Source: Bacteroidetes bacterium 43-16
Lineage (GTDB): Bacteria > Bacteroidota > Bacteroidia > Chitinophagales > Chitinophagaceae
Direction of reading: 5' to 3'
Length of the DNA stretch: 64,000 nucleotides
Assembly: GCA_001897525.1 (NCBI GenBank)
Contig: MKTB01000015.1
Span: forward strand, 186,001 to 250,000
Under the pieces are notes generated by a model. That model did not search any database, had not been told where the DNA came from, and saw only the letters and a list, made by a program, of their open reading frames with translations. This document shows positions 15,983 through 25,211 of this stretch, piece by piece. How positions within the stretch are numbered: the first letter of the stretch is position 1; each line of letters begins with the position of its first letter. The position numbers were made by a program, and so were the translations under genes.

Positions 15983-17743
15983 ATGAAATTATTGTACCAA
16001 TACCTGAGCAAATACAAATCGCTCATTTTTATCGCGCTGATCCTTGCAGCCATTAACCAGATATTTTCTTTGCTGAGTCCTTCTATCTTAGGTACACAGA
16101 TCATTGACCCCTATGCCAATAAAGCACAGGAGTTCCGGGATGCCAATGATGCGGCCGGTTTCTATAAAGGCATTACCATCGGGCTATTGCTCATCATAGG
16201 CACGGCCATGGTGTCCCGCATCGCTAAAGCTTTACAGGACTATGTGGTGAATGTGATCATCCAGAAATTTGGCGCAGCCTTATATACAGATGGCTTGAAG
16301 CATTCCCTGCAATTGCCTTTCCAGGAATTTGAAGACCAGAGAAGCGGGGAAACGCTTTCTGTGCTGATCAAGGCCCGGGCCGATTGTGAGAAACTTATTT
16401 CCAGCTTCATCAATGTTTTGTTTGCCACCATTGTCGGCATTGCATTCGTAACGGTTATTGCCTTCCGCCTGCATCCAAGCCTGCCACTGATCTACCTGGT
16501 AGGTGCGGTAGTCTTGTCTTTACTGATCGGCTTCTTGTCTAAAAGGATCAAGGCAATCCAGAAAAACATTGTAAAAGAAACTACCTCACTGGCGGGAAGT
16601 ACTACAGAGTCTTTACGCAATATAGAGCTGGTAAAAAGCCTGGGACTAACGGAGCAGGAAATCGAACGCCTGAACAATAATACGATCAAGATCCTGAACC
16701 TGGAATTGAAGAAAGTAAAAAGCATCCGTTCCATCAGTTTTGTACAGGGTACTTTTGTCAACTTCTTGCAGCAATGTATCATGTTTGCCCTCCTGTACTT
16801 CTTGTATAAAGACACTTTAACGCTGGGTCAATTGATGATGATGCAGTTTTACAGTTTCTTCATCTTTGGTCCGCTGCAGGAGCTGGGTAACATTATCCTG
16901 AACTACCGTGAGGCAGAAGCTTCCCTGAACAACCTGCAAACACTTTTAGACAAACCTATAGAACAGGAACCTGCCCACCCGGTACAGATCGATGATATTC
17001 GTAAGCTGGAGTTCAGGAATGTAAGCTTCCAGCACAAGAGCGGCAACCGTCCTGCATTGGATGGTGTTAACTTCACGGCCCATATCGGGGAGACCTATGC
17101 TTTCGTAGGACCTTCCGGCTCGGGGAAAACAACGATGGTGAAACTGTTGCTGGGATTGTATAAACCCAGCAAAGGAGATATCATTTATAATAATACAGAT
17201 GAAAGTGAAGTATCTATAGACAGCATCCGCCGTCAGTTGGGTATCGTTACCCAGGATACGCAACTCTTCTCGGGAACGATCCGGGAAAACCTGCGCTTTG
17301 TAAAACCCGATGCTACGGATGAAGAGATCATGAATGCGGTGCAACAGGCTTCCGGCATGAGTATCATGAACAGGAGCGAGAACGGGCTGGACACGATCAT
17401 AGGAGAAGGGGGCTTAAAACTATCCGGCGGGGAAAGACAACGGCTTTCCATAGCCAGGGCACTTTTACGTCAACCTAAGCTGCTGATCTTTGATGAGGCC
17501 ACCAGTGCATTGGATTCCATTACGGAAAAGGATATTTCTGCAACGATGGAAAAGATCAGCAGCGATGGCAAGCAGATCTCTATCCTGATCGCACACCGTT
17601 TGTCTACGGTAATGCATGCAGACCGTATTTTCGTACTGGAAAAAGGTAAGATAATAGAAGAAGGCACGCATAATGAATTAGTATTGAGCAAAGGCCTGTA
17701 CTATGCGATGTGGCGCCAGCAAGTGGGTGCCAGCGCTGATTAA
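15983..17743 (+). CDS. ABC exporter, fused membrane and ATPase domains
   Basis: 586 aa half-transporter: six membrane segments in residues about 15-300 (MsbA-type), then the nucleotide-binding domain with Walker A GPSGSGKTTMV, Q-loop TQDTQL, signature LSGGERQR, Walker B LLIFDEATSALD and the H-loop IAHRLST. Probably a homodimer in the inner membrane exporting lipid, peptide or drug; the substrate cannot be told. Follows the thiamine kinase gene by 22 nt. Confidence 0.93.
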   Translation: MKLLYQYLSKYKSLIFIALILAAINQIFSLLSPSILGTQIIDPYANKAQEFRDANDAAGFYKGITIGLLLIIGTAMVSRIAKALQDYVVNVIIQKFGAALYTDGLKHSLQLPFQEFEDQRSGETLSVLIKARADCEKLISSFINVLFATIVGIAFVTVIAFRLHPSLPLIYLVGAVVLSLLIGFLSKRIKAIQKNIVKETTSLAGSTTESLRNIELVKSLGLTEQEIERLNNNTIKILNLELKKVKSIRSISFVQGTFVNFLQQCIMFALLYFLYKDTLTLGQLMMMQFYSFFIFGPLQELGNIILNYREAEASLNNLQTLLDKPIEQEPAHPVQIDDIRKLEFRNVSFQHKSGNRPALDGVNFTAHIGETYAFVGPSGSGKTTMVKLLLGLYKPSKGDIIYNNTDESEVSIDSIRRQLGIVTQDTQLFSGTIRENLRFVKPDATDEEIMNAVQQASGMSIMNRSENGLDTIIGEGGLKLSGGERQRLSIARALLRQPKLLIFDEATSALDSITEKDISATMEKISSDGKQISILIAHRLSTVMHADRIFVLEKGKIIEEGTHNELVLSKGLYYAMWRQQVGASAD

Positions 17744-17782
17744 ATACAGCGTGACCGGCTTCATAAACAATATTTGAATTTG

Positions 17783-17790
17783 TAGTTTTG
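17783..17790 (+). promoter_or_regulatory. -7 promoter element of uvrA
   Basis: TAGTTTTG matches TAnnTTTG; seven bases separate it from the uvrA ATG at 17798. No clear -33 TTG at 17-21 nt. The weak context makes this less sure than the others. Confidence 0.5.
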
Positions 17791-17797
17791 TAAAAAT

Positions 17798-20605
17798 ATG
17801 GCAAAGACTAAAGCTGCTGCAAAAAAAGCGCCCGTAGCGCAGGAGGAGATCCTGATCAAAGGGGCCAGGATGCATAATTTAAAAAATGTAACGGTAGGTA
17901 TTCCGCGCAATAAACTGGTAGTGGTGACCGGGGTTTCCGGTAGCGGAAAATCAAGTTTAACGATGGATACCTTGTTTGCAGAAGGGCAGCGCAGGTATGC
18001 AGAAAGTCTGAGTTCCTATGCACGCCAGTTCCTGATGCGTATGGACAAGCCGGATGTGGACAATATACAGGGCATCTGCCCGGCTATTGCCATAGAACAA
18101 AAAGTAACGACCAGGACACCCAGGTCAACGGTGGGCTCCATGACGGAGTTGCAGGACTACCTGCGCCTCTTGTTTGCCCGCATTGGCCGCACTTATTCCC
18201 CGGTTTCCGGCAAGGAAGTAAAAAAGGATGAGGTAAGTGATGTGATTGATTATATAAGCAGCCTTCCCGAAAAGACAAAGATCCAGGTGATCGTTCCTTT
18301 TATCACTTCAGGAGACCGCTCGGTAAAAGCTGAACTGGAATTGCTCTTGCAGAAAGGATTTACACGGATCCTGGCCAGTGCAAAAGAAGAAAATACAGCC
18401 CTCAGGATTGAGGATTTAATAGAAACAGAAGAAGAGATCAATATCCCTAAAAAAACAAACTGGTATATCCTCATCGACCGCTTCGCGGTAAAAGCATTTG
18501 AAGAAGATGACCTGCACCGCATAGCAGACAGTGTGCAAACGGCCTTTTATGAAGGGCATGGTGAATGCCTGCTTGCTGTGGATGAGGCCATCAAATCTTT
18601 CAGCAATAAGTTTGAGGCAGACGGTATGTCTTTTGAAGTACCCACGCCCAATTTCTTTTCTTATAATAACCCTTATGGTGCCTGTCCTAAGTGTGAAGGC
18701 TTCGGACAAATATTAGGGATCAGCAGTAGCCTGGTAATTCCCAACAGGAACCTGAGTGTCTATGAAGATGCAGTAGCGCCCTGGAAAGGGGAAAAGATGA
18801 GTGAATGGAAAGCGGCCTTTATCAAGGCGGAAGTAAAAAATGATTTCCCTATTCATAAAGCGATCAAGGACCTGACGGAAGCTCAAGTCGATACGTTACA
18901 AAAATGGATCGATGAGTTTTTCGGTATGGTAGAAGACAATCTTTACAAAGTGCAGTACCGTGTCTTGCAGGCACGCTACCGCGGACGCACGGCCTGTCCT
19001 GTGTGTAAAGGCACCCGCCTGCGCCCGGATGCTCTGTATGTAAAGGTCAACAAGACGGACATCGCGCAGCTTTCTGCAATGCCGATCGTCAACTTACAGG
19101 AATGGTTTAAAAAACTGAAGCTGAGTGAATATGAACAAGAGGTGGCAAAACGTATCCTGATAGAGGTGCACCAGAGGCTGGATACGCTGATGGACGTAGG
19201 TTTGAGCTATTTAACGCTGTACCGTGCAGCCAATACCCTATCGGGCGGTGAAAGCCAGCGCATCCAATTGACCAAGTTCCTGGGTAGCAACCTTACGGAT
19301 AGTTTATATATCCTGGATGAGCCGAGCATTGGCTTGCATCCCCGCGATACGGCCAGGCTGATCAGTGTTTTGAAAAACCTGCGCAACCTCAACAATACCG
19401 TTGTGGTGGTGGAGCATGATGATATGATGATGCATGAAGCGGACCATATTATTGATATGGGACCGCTGGCCTCTCACCTGGGTGGTGAGGTGATTGCCGA
19501 AGGTGATTTTAAAAGCATTGTCAAAAACCCTAAAAGCCTTACCGGGCAATACCTTTCCGGCAAGCTTAAGGTGGATGATTTCTTAAAAGAGGCACAAAGA
19601 AAGGTAAAAGCTCCCAAACAGTTTATTACTTTAAAAGGCTGCCGGGAAAATAACCTTAAGAACATTGATGTTGCTTTTCCGCTTGGAGTACTGACGGTAG
19701 TGACGGGGGTTTCCGGCTCGGGGAAGACAACCCTGGTGAAGCAAACGCTCTACCCAGCCCTGCAAAAGCATTTTGAAGGCAGTACTACTTTAAGCATGGG
19801 GCAACATGACAGCCTGGAAGGTGATCTTAAAGCCATCAAACAGATAGAGATGGTGGACCAGAACCCGATTGGCAAATCTTCCAGGAGCAACCCGGTGACC
19901 TATATCAAAGCTTATGACGATATCCGTAACCTGTTTGCCAAGCAGCCGGCCGCTAAACTGAATGGCTTTGAGGCCAAACATTTTTCCTTTAACGTGGATG
20001 GCGGAAGATGCGATACCTGTAAGGGAGACGGCGAAGTGGTAGTGGAAATGCAGTTCCTGGCAGATGTACACCTGGTCTGTGAAAGCTGTAAGGGCAAGCG
20101 CTTTAAGGATGAGATCCTGGACGTGCAATATAAAGGAAAGAATATCGCAGATGTATTGGATATGGGCGTAGATGTGGCCATCGAATTTTTTGAAGAAGAA
20201 AAAAAGATCCGCGAAGCGCTGCAACCTTTATCTGATGTGGGATTGGGCTATGTAAAGCTGGGACAGTCCAGCAATACGCTCTCCGGCGGCGAAGCGCAAA
20301 GGGTAAAACTGGCTTCTTTCCTGGGAAGAGGTACCAATAAAGATAAGATCCTGTTCATCTTCGATGAACCGACCACGGGTTTGCATTTTCATGATATCAG
20401 CAAACTACTGAAATCTTTTTATGCGCTCATCGAGCAGGGACATACTGTACTGGTGATCGAGCACAATACCGAGGTGATCCGTCATGCAGACTGGCTGATC
20501 GATATTGGCCCGGAAGGTGGTGCAGGAGGTGGTGAATTGTTGTACTCCGGCATTCCTGAAGGATTGAAAAAAGTTAAAGCCAGCTATACCGCTCAGTATA
20601 TTTAG
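17798..20605 (+). CDS. uvrA: Excinuclease ABC subunit A
   Basis: DNA damage sensor of nucleotide excision repair. 935 aa, tandem ABC ATPases: Walker A GVSGSGKS at 45-52, signatures LSGGESQR and LSGGEAQR, second Walker A GVSGSGKT. The C-terminal zinc finger CDTCKGDGEV ... CESCKG is complete. In the N-terminal half, the pair C296/C299 (ACPKCEGFG) lacks its usual CxxC partner about 20 residues before (NKFEADG instead), and the CPxCG position is SPVSG. This probably reflects a Bacteroidota subtype rather than damage. The heptamer repeats follow its stop. Confidence 0.96.
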   Translation: MAKTKAAAKKAPVAQEEILIKGARMHNLKNVTVGIPRNKLVVVTGVSGSGKSSLTMDTLFAEGQRRYAESLSSYARQFLMRMDKPDVDNIQGICPAIAIEQKVTTRTPRSTVGSMTELQDYLRLLFARIGRTYSPVSGKEVKKDEVSDVIDYISSLPEKTKIQVIVPFITSGDRSVKAELELLLQKGFTRILASAKEENTALRIEDLIETEEEINIPKKTNWYILIDRFAVKAFEEDDLHRIADSVQTAFYEGHGECLLAVDEAIKSFSNKFEADGMSFEVPTPNFFSYNNPYGACPKCEGFGQILGISSSLVIPNRNLSVYEDAVAPWKGEKMSEWKAAFIKAEVKNDFPIHKAIKDLTEAQVDTLQKWIDEFFGMVEDNLYKVQYRVLQARYRGRTACPVCKGTRLRPDALYVKVNKTDIAQLSAMPIVNLQEWFKKLKLSEYEQEVAKRILIEVHQRLDTLMDVGLSYLTLYRAANTLSGGESQRIQLTKFLGSNLTDSLYILDEPSIGLHPRDTARLISVLKNLRNLNNTVVVVEHDDMMMHEADHIIDMGPLASHLGGEVIAEGDFKSIVKNPKSLTGQYLSGKLKVDDFLKEAQRKVKAPKQFITLKGCRENNLKNIDVAFPLGVLTVVTGVSGSGKTTLVKQTLYPALQKHFEGSTTLSMGQHDSLEGDLKAIKQIEMVDQNPIGKSSRSNPVTYIKAYDDIRNLFAKQPAAKLNGFEAKHFSFNVDGGRCDTCKGDGEVVVEMQFLADVHLVCESCKGKRFKDEILDVQYKGKNIADVLDMGVDVAIEFFEEEKKIREALQPLSDVGLGYVKLGQSSNTLSGGEAQRVKLASFLGRGTNKDKILFIFDEPTTGLHFHDISKLLKSFYALIEQGHTVLVIEHNTEVIRHADWLIDIGPEGGAGGGELLYSGIPEGLKKVKASYTAQYI

Positions 20606-20623
20606 CGCAAGTGTTTGAAATGA

Positions 20624-20762
20624 GTGATGAGTGAAAAGTGAAAAGTGATAAGTGATAAGTGATAAGTGATAAGTTAGTGAAATACCTGCTATACATTAAG
20701 AATTAATCATTAAAAATAACTCATCACCCATCATCCACCACCCACTAACAATTAACCATTAA
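20624..20762 (+). repeat. Heptamer repeat array, two opposed halves
   Basis: Between convergent genes. 20624-20672 is seven uninterrupted 7-bp units: GTGATGA, two GTGAAAA, four GTGATAA-type. 20721-20762 is six further units of complementary character (TCATCAC, CCATCAT, CCACCAC, CCACTAA, CAATTAA, CCATTAA). Reading the second half on the other strand gives units such as TTAATGG and GTGATGA, the same families seen at 49651, 50932 and 51174. Confidence 0.88.
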
Positions 20763-20765
20763 AAT

Positions 20766-21215
20766 CTACTCCTCCGCTTCTGCTTCATTTACCGACCAGT
20801 GGGCTTTATGCCCGAAGCCTTTGGAATTATCCGTGAATTTTATGTCCTGTAAATAAACGGTCCACATATCTCCAGGAACGGCTACGGCCATAGGATAATG
20901 TGCATGGTACTGGATCGATGCTGCAACATCAAAAATGGAATTGCGCTTGACCAGTCCGCGAAACTGTATGCCTTTTACTAAAATTTTGTCCAGGTGATCT
21001 TCCAGTATGGTACCGGCACTTTTCCCGTTCGCTTCCAGCAATTGAGCATGATGGGTATTCATCTGCGATTTAAAGTACAGGCATTGCTGTACTTCATCAA
21101 AGACATAGAAGCAGGTGAAGCAATACGGCAGATTGTCTTCATCGACACAACAGATATTGGCACAGGTCTGGCCTTTTAAAAAACCAACGATCTCTACAGG
21201 AATGTGCTTGGGCAT
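20766..21215 (-). CDS. Pyridoxamine 5'-phosphate oxidase-fold (flavin-binding) protein
   Basis: 149 aa from the ATG at 21215, preferred over an upstream frame extension because MPKHIPVEIVGFLKGQ is a natural beginning. Split-barrel features: LKGQTCANICCVDEDNLPYCFTCFYVFD and LYFKSQMNTHHAQLLEANGKSAGTILEDHLD. Members bind FMN, F420 or heme and act as oxidases or reductases; substrate unknown. Two neighbouring cysteines (ICC) and a further pair (CFTC) are unusual for the fold. Convergent with uvrA across the repeat array. Confidence 0.75.
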   Translation of the reverse strand: MPKHIPVEIVGFLKGQTCANICCVDEDNLPYCFTCFYVFDEVQQCLYFKSQMNTHHAQLLEANGKSAGTILEDHLDKILVKGIQFRGLVKRNSIFDVAASIQYHAHYPMAVAVPGDMWTVYLQDIKFTDNSKGFGHKAHWSVNEAEAEE

Positions 21216-21391
21216 AATCAGAACAGGATAAAATAATAGTAATAACATTCAGCCTTTAAAGGCCTTCATACCACAAAGTAAATTTAAGCAATCTATTGCT
21301 TTTTACGACTACTGAAGGTTGTTTTTCTTTATATCAAAAAAAATAGGGAAATTTGCAGGCTTGCATCAGCAAGTTTAATGTCTGGTTCCAC

Positions 21392-21820
21392 ATGTTACAA
21401 TTAACGAAAATATTCCCTTTTGAAACGGCACATGCCGTGCACGGCTACGAGGGTCCCTGCAGAAATATCCATGGTCACTCTTATGAATTGCATGTAACGG
21501 TAGCTGCTGCCGGTTCCGGTGATGAGTTCATAGCCCCTCCGGGTTTCTTAATCGATTTTAAGGATATTAAGCGTATTGTGAAGGCGGAGATCGTCGACTA
21601 CTTCGACCATAAACTGGTGCTCTCAAAAGCTTACCTGCAGGCACATCCCGAGATCAAAGAGCATGAAAACCTCATTGTTTGGGAATATGAGCCCAGCGCA
21701 GAGAACATTTTGCTGTACACGCGCCAGCAATTGAAAAAGATATTACCGGAAGATATCCATATACGTTCTATGAGACTGTACGAAACCCGCACTTCTTATG
21801 CGGAATGGATAGAAGAATAA
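21392..21820 (+). CDS. queD: 6-carboxytetrahydropterin synthase / 6-pyruvoyl-tetrahydropterin synthase family
   Basis: Zinc enzyme of the T-fold that converts dihydroneopterin triphosphate to 6-carboxytetrahydropterin in queuosine and 7-deazaguanine synthesis. 142 aa from the ATG at 21392. Zinc ligands: His in FETAHAV and the two His of NIHGHSY; the catalytic Cys is probably that of GPCRNIHGH; RLYETRTSYAEW at the end carries the substrate-binding Glu. No other que gene is nearby. The frame also opens 13 codons earlier without an ATG. Confidence 0.88.
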   Translation: MLQLTKIFPFETAHAVHGYEGPCRNIHGHSYELHVTVAAAGSGDEFIAPPGFLIDFKDIKRIVKAEIVDYFDHKLVLSKAYLQAHPEIKEHENLIVWEYEPSAENILLYTRQQLKKILPEDIHIRSMRLYETRTSYAEWIEE

Positions 21821-21823
21821 TTT

Positions 21824-21860
21824 AAAAACCTATAAGGTTTTGGAAACCTTACAGGTTTAA
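21824..21860. terminator. Palindromic terminator repeat, copy A
   Basis: Hairpin AACCTATAAGGTTTT / GAAACCTTACAGGTTT, A-rich before and T-rich after, 4 nt after queD and 7 nt from the end of ccmB (convergent). One of four near-identical copies in this window (see also 30285, 57578, 61273). Confidence 0.82.
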
Positions 21861-21866
21861 TGTTAT

Positions 21867-22520
21867 TTACTCTTTCCACAAAAAGGGAAACAATACCATA
21901 GCGATACCGATGATGAGGCCGCACATGATCAACATTACGGCGACCAGCATACCGATTCCTTCCTGTACCATATTGGACAAAGCGGCATTGGCCAGCCGGC
22001 TCAGCATCATCAGGATAACAATTGCTATAGGAAAACCCATCACGGCCATCATCGCGGCATTTTGCCGGGCCTGTGCCGCTATCGCGGAAAGAAAAGTAAA
22101 GAGTAAGGAAAGACAAGCTGCTCCCAGGCAAACGACCAGGATAAATAATCCCGGCTTGAGCAGTTTATAGCCCAGCAGGAGGTTAAAGAGTCCCAGGTTG
22201 ATCAGTGAGATGACCAGCATTAAGATAAGGCTGTACATCATCTTGGCCAGGAGATATTTCTGCGGTCCTACCAGGGTATAGTAATACCGGTTCCGGCCTG
22301 ATGTTTCCTGGAGAAAGCTTTTAGCTACAGTATTCACGGTCACAAAAAGCTGGGCGATCCAGAACAGCGCGTTCCATACATTGGTCTCCGGCTGGTTGGC
22401 CATCATATAAATCACGAAAACGGTACAGCTCACATACAGCAATACGCTGAAAAAGGTATGCTTCTGGCGCCATTCTATTAAAATATCCTTCTTGATCAGT
22501 GACCAAACAGACTGCATCAT
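21867..22520 (-). CDS. ccmB: Heme exporter protein CcmB family
   Basis: 217 aa, six predicted membrane segments, beginning QSVWSLIKKDILIEWRQKHTF as CcmB proteins do, with the loop SFLQETSGRNRYYYTL. CcmB is the membrane part of the CcmAB transporter in system I cytochrome c maturation. The ATG at 22520 is preferred; the frame runs back through a hairpin without other support. Last gene of the minus-strand operon that starts at 27986; ccmA and ccmC are not in the window. Confidence 0.85.
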   Translation of the reverse strand: MMQSVWSLIKKDILIEWRQKHTFFSVLLYVSCTVFVIYMMANQPETNVWNALFWIAQLFVTVNTVAKSFLQETSGRNRYYYTLVGPQKYLLAKMMYSLILMLVISLINLGLFNLLLGYKLLKPGLFILVVCLGAACLSLLFTFLSAIAAQARQNAAMMAVMGFPIAIVILMMLSRLANAALSNMVQEGIGMLVAVMLIMCGLIIGIAMVLFPFLWKE

Positions 22521-22530
22521 TGTATATTTT

Positions 22531-22562
22531 ATGTTTAACGCGCCTGATGGCGCGTTAAACAT
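22531..22562. repeat. Perfect 14-bp inverted repeat between rseP and ccmB
   Basis: Arms ATGTTTAACGCGCC (22531-22544) and its exact complement (22549-22562) around a 4-nt loop. Not followed by a T run on either strand, so it does not look like an ordinary terminator; it may be an RNA processing or stability element within the operon. Confidence 0.8.
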
Positions 22563-22577
22563 GGATTAATCATATTA

Positions 22578-23954
22578 TTAGCGGAAGAAATTCCGCACGA
22601 CATCGTTTACATTGGCATAGACCATCAATACCAGTAGGAATACCAGGCCAATCGTGGTAGCTACTTCCAGGAATTTCTCATTAGGCTTTCTGCCGGTGAG
22701 CATTTCCCAGAGGGTGAAGATTACGTATCCCCCGTCCAGTCCGGGTATCGGCAGCAGGTTCATAAAGGCCAGGATTAAAGATAGGGTCCCGGTAATATTC
22801 CAAAAACGCAACCAATCCCATTCTCCGCCATATACTTTAGCCATAGATACAAAACCTCCGAGCCCTTTGTAGCCGCCCGTTTCAGGATTGACAATGGTTT
22901 TCATCTGCTTGACATAGCCTCTCAATTTATCACCGGCCATAGCTATACCTGCAGGAATAGCGGCTCCGATGCTGTATTTCTGCACTTCAAGCGCATAACC
23001 TAAGCGCGCATAATCTTCTTTGGTGTCCGGGGCTGCCATTTGAAAGCCCAGCTGTCCTTCTTTATTGACCAGGGCAACAATATTCATGGCTGCACCTTCG
23101 CGGTCAATCACGAGGCTCACCTCTTTTTCTTTGTTTTCTTTCAGGATACCATGCAGCATTTTCAGGCTGGGAATGGCTTGCCCGTTTACAGACCGGATCA
23201 TGTCTTTCGGTTTCAGTCCGGCTTTCTCTGCATTGCTGTCTTTGGTCACCACACCTATGATCACGGGGATATTAAAACTAAATATCCTGCTCTGGCGATT
23301 GGCATCTACCAGCTGACCGATGAGGTCTACCGGCAATTGTATGGTTTGCTCTTTTCCGTCCCTGATCACCTGCACTGTCTTAGCGGTAATAAATTCGGCA
23401 TCCAGGTTATTGAAATATTGTACAGGCTGATTGTCTACCAGCAATACCTGGTCTCCGTCCATCATACCGGCTTTGATCCCGATGCTGTCCATCACCACGA
23501 CACCTCCGTTTTTATTGACCTCAGACATCGGTAATTTTTCAGTACCCCATACCGACAGGATTCCTGCGAAGATGATAAAGGCCAGCAAAACATTGACGAT
23601 GATACCTCCCAGCATGATGAGTAAACGCTGCCAGGGCTTTTTACTCCTGAACTCCCAGGGCTGCGGCGGCCTGGCCATCTGCTCCGTGTCCATACTTTCA
23701 TCTACCATCCCGGCGATCTTCACATAGCCACCCAGGGGAAACCAGCCGATCCCATACTCTGTATCTCCTTTTTTCTTTTTCCAGAGGGAGAAAGGAAGGA
23801 TATTACTAAAAGGAAACAGGAAATCGAAAAATAAATAGAATTTCTCTACACGTGTTTTGAACAAACGGGCAAAGAAAAAGTGTCCGCCTTCATGTAAAAC
23901 GATCAGTAAAGAAAGCGCCAGTATAAACTGGGCGACGGTAATCAATATATCCAT
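22578..23954 (-). CDS. rseP: Site-2 protease RseP
   Basis: Intramembrane zinc metalloprotease that cleaves anti-sigma factors. 458 aa: HEGGHFFFARLF (HExxH type, residues about 21-25) in the first membrane helix, two PDZ-like regions in the middle (for example KAGLKPKDMIRSVNGQ), and MNLLPIPGLDGGYVIF with the third zinc ligand near the C terminus. Next to dxr, a pairing common in bacteria. Part of the 27986-21867 operon. Confidence 0.94.
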   Translation of the reverse strand: MDILITVAQFILALSLLIVLHEGGHFFFARLFKTRVEKFYLFFDFLFPFSNILPFSLWKKKKGDTEYGIGWFPLGGYVKIAGMVDESMDTEQMARPPQPWEFRSKKPWQRLLIMLGGIIVNVLLAFIIFAGILSVWGTEKLPMSEVNKNGGVVVMDSIGIKAGMMDGDQVLLVDNQPVQYFNNLDAEFITAKTVQVIRDGKEQTIQLPVDLIGQLVDANRQSRIFSFNIPVIIGVVTKDSNAEKAGLKPKDMIRSVNGQAIPSLKMLHGILKENKEKEVSLVIDREGAAMNIVALVNKEGQLGFQMAAPDTKEDYARLGYALEVQKYSIGAAIPAGIAMAGDKLRGYVKQMKTIVNPETGGYKGLGGFVSMAKVYGGEWDWLRFWNITGTLSLILAFMNLLPIPGLDGGYVIFTLWEMLTGRKPNEKFLEVATTIGLVFLLVLMVYANVNDVVRNFFR

Positions 23955-23995
23955 CAGGACCTAATATTATTATAATAGTTAATTGAACGCAAAAC

Positions 23996-25162
23996 TTAGT
24001 AATCTAATTTAGCCAGTTCTTTTTGGGTATAGATCCTGGTCTCTTTATCCGTTTCTACCAATTCTTCCAGGGAAGGATTTTCGATAAAATGGACATTCAG
24101 GATAGCCTGTTCAATCAGGTCGCTCATTTGCAGGAAGCCTACTTTATTGTTGATAAAGGCCTCTACCACGATCTCATTGGCAGCATTCAATACGCAAGGT
24201 GCATTACCTCCCTTGTGCATGGCATCCATAGCAAGCTGTAGGTTGCGGAAGGTCTTCACATCGGGCTGTTCAAAAGTAAGTTTGCTGTATTCTTTAAAGC
24301 TGAACCTCGGGAATTCATTGGCCACACGTTTCGGGAAAGTCATTGCATATTGGATCGGCAGTTTCATATCCGGCAAGCCCAGTTGAGCTTTCAGGGAACC
24401 GTCGGTAAATTGTACCAGGGAATGAATGATGGATTGCGGATGGATCACGACTTCTATTTGCTCATCAGTAAGCCCAAAGAGCCACTTGGCCTCGATCATC
24501 TCCAGGCCTTTGTTCATCAGCGTAGCCGAGTCAATGGATATCTTGGCACCCATGGTCCAGTTGGGATGCTGTAATGCGTGTGATTTTTTTACATTCACCA
24601 GGAAGTTAGGCTTCTTACCTAAGAAAGGTCCGCCGCTGGCAGTAAGAATAACTTTTTCGATACTGCTCATTTCCTCGCCCATGAGGCATTGGAAGATGGC
24701 AGAGTGTTCTGAGTCTACGGGAATGATGGGAACCCCATGGCAACGGGCTTCTTCCATCACAATAGAACCGGCCACGACCAGGGTTTCTTTATTGGCCAGG
24801 CCTATAGGTTTCCTGGCCCTGATGGCGGAAAGGGTGGAATGTAATCCGGCATAGCCTACAATACCGGCCAGCACAAAGTCTACAGAATCCCAGGTCACCA
24901 CATCATTTAAGGCATCCTGTCCATAGAATACTTTTGTATCACTGTTGGATAAGGCCTTTTTCACTTTTTCATAAGCCTGCTCCTGTGTCACCACTACCGC
25001 GTTGGGCTGGTGCTGCGCTACCTGCTGCAACAATAAATCTGCATTAGCATGAGCAGACAGTATCTCTGCCCTGAATAAAGAGGGATGAGCTGCTACAATA
25101 TCTAAAGCCTGTGTACCTATCGAACCTGTAGCACCTAAAATTGCCAATCTCTTCTTAGCCAT
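23996..25162 (-). CDS. dxr: 1-deoxy-D-xylulose-5-phosphate reductoisomerase
   Basis: Second step of the methylerythritol phosphate route to isoprenoids, NADPH dependent. 388 aa. Motifs: LGATGSIGTQALDIV (NADPH), LANKETLVVAG, PVDSEHSAIFQ (metal-binding Asp/Glu), GAKISIDSATLMNKGLEMIEA and VVIHPQSIIHS. Follows the glycosyltransferase gene by 49 nt in the operon. Confidence 0.97.
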   Translation of the reverse strand: MAKKRLAILGATGSIGTQALDIVAAHPSLFRAEILSAHANADLLLQQVAQHQPNAVVVTQEQAYEKVKKALSNSDTKVFYGQDALNDVVTWDSVDFVLAGIVGYAGLHSTLSAIRARKPIGLANKETLVVAGSIVMEEARCHGVPIIPVDSEHSAIFQCLMGEEMSSIEKVILTASGGPFLGKKPNFLVNVKKSHALQHPNWTMGAKISIDSATLMNKGLEMIEAKWLFGLTDEQIEVVIHPQSIIHSLVQFTDGSLKAQLGLPDMKLPIQYAMTFPKRVANEFPRFSFKEYSKLTFEQPDVKTFRNLQLAMDAMHKGGNAPCVLNAANEIVVEAFINNKVGFLQMSDLIEQAILNVHFIENPSLEELVETDKETRIYTQKELAKLDY

Positions 25163-25211
25163 ATCATGTTTAAATTTCGAAACATGGCAAATATAAGGAT
25201 TATAAACAGGG

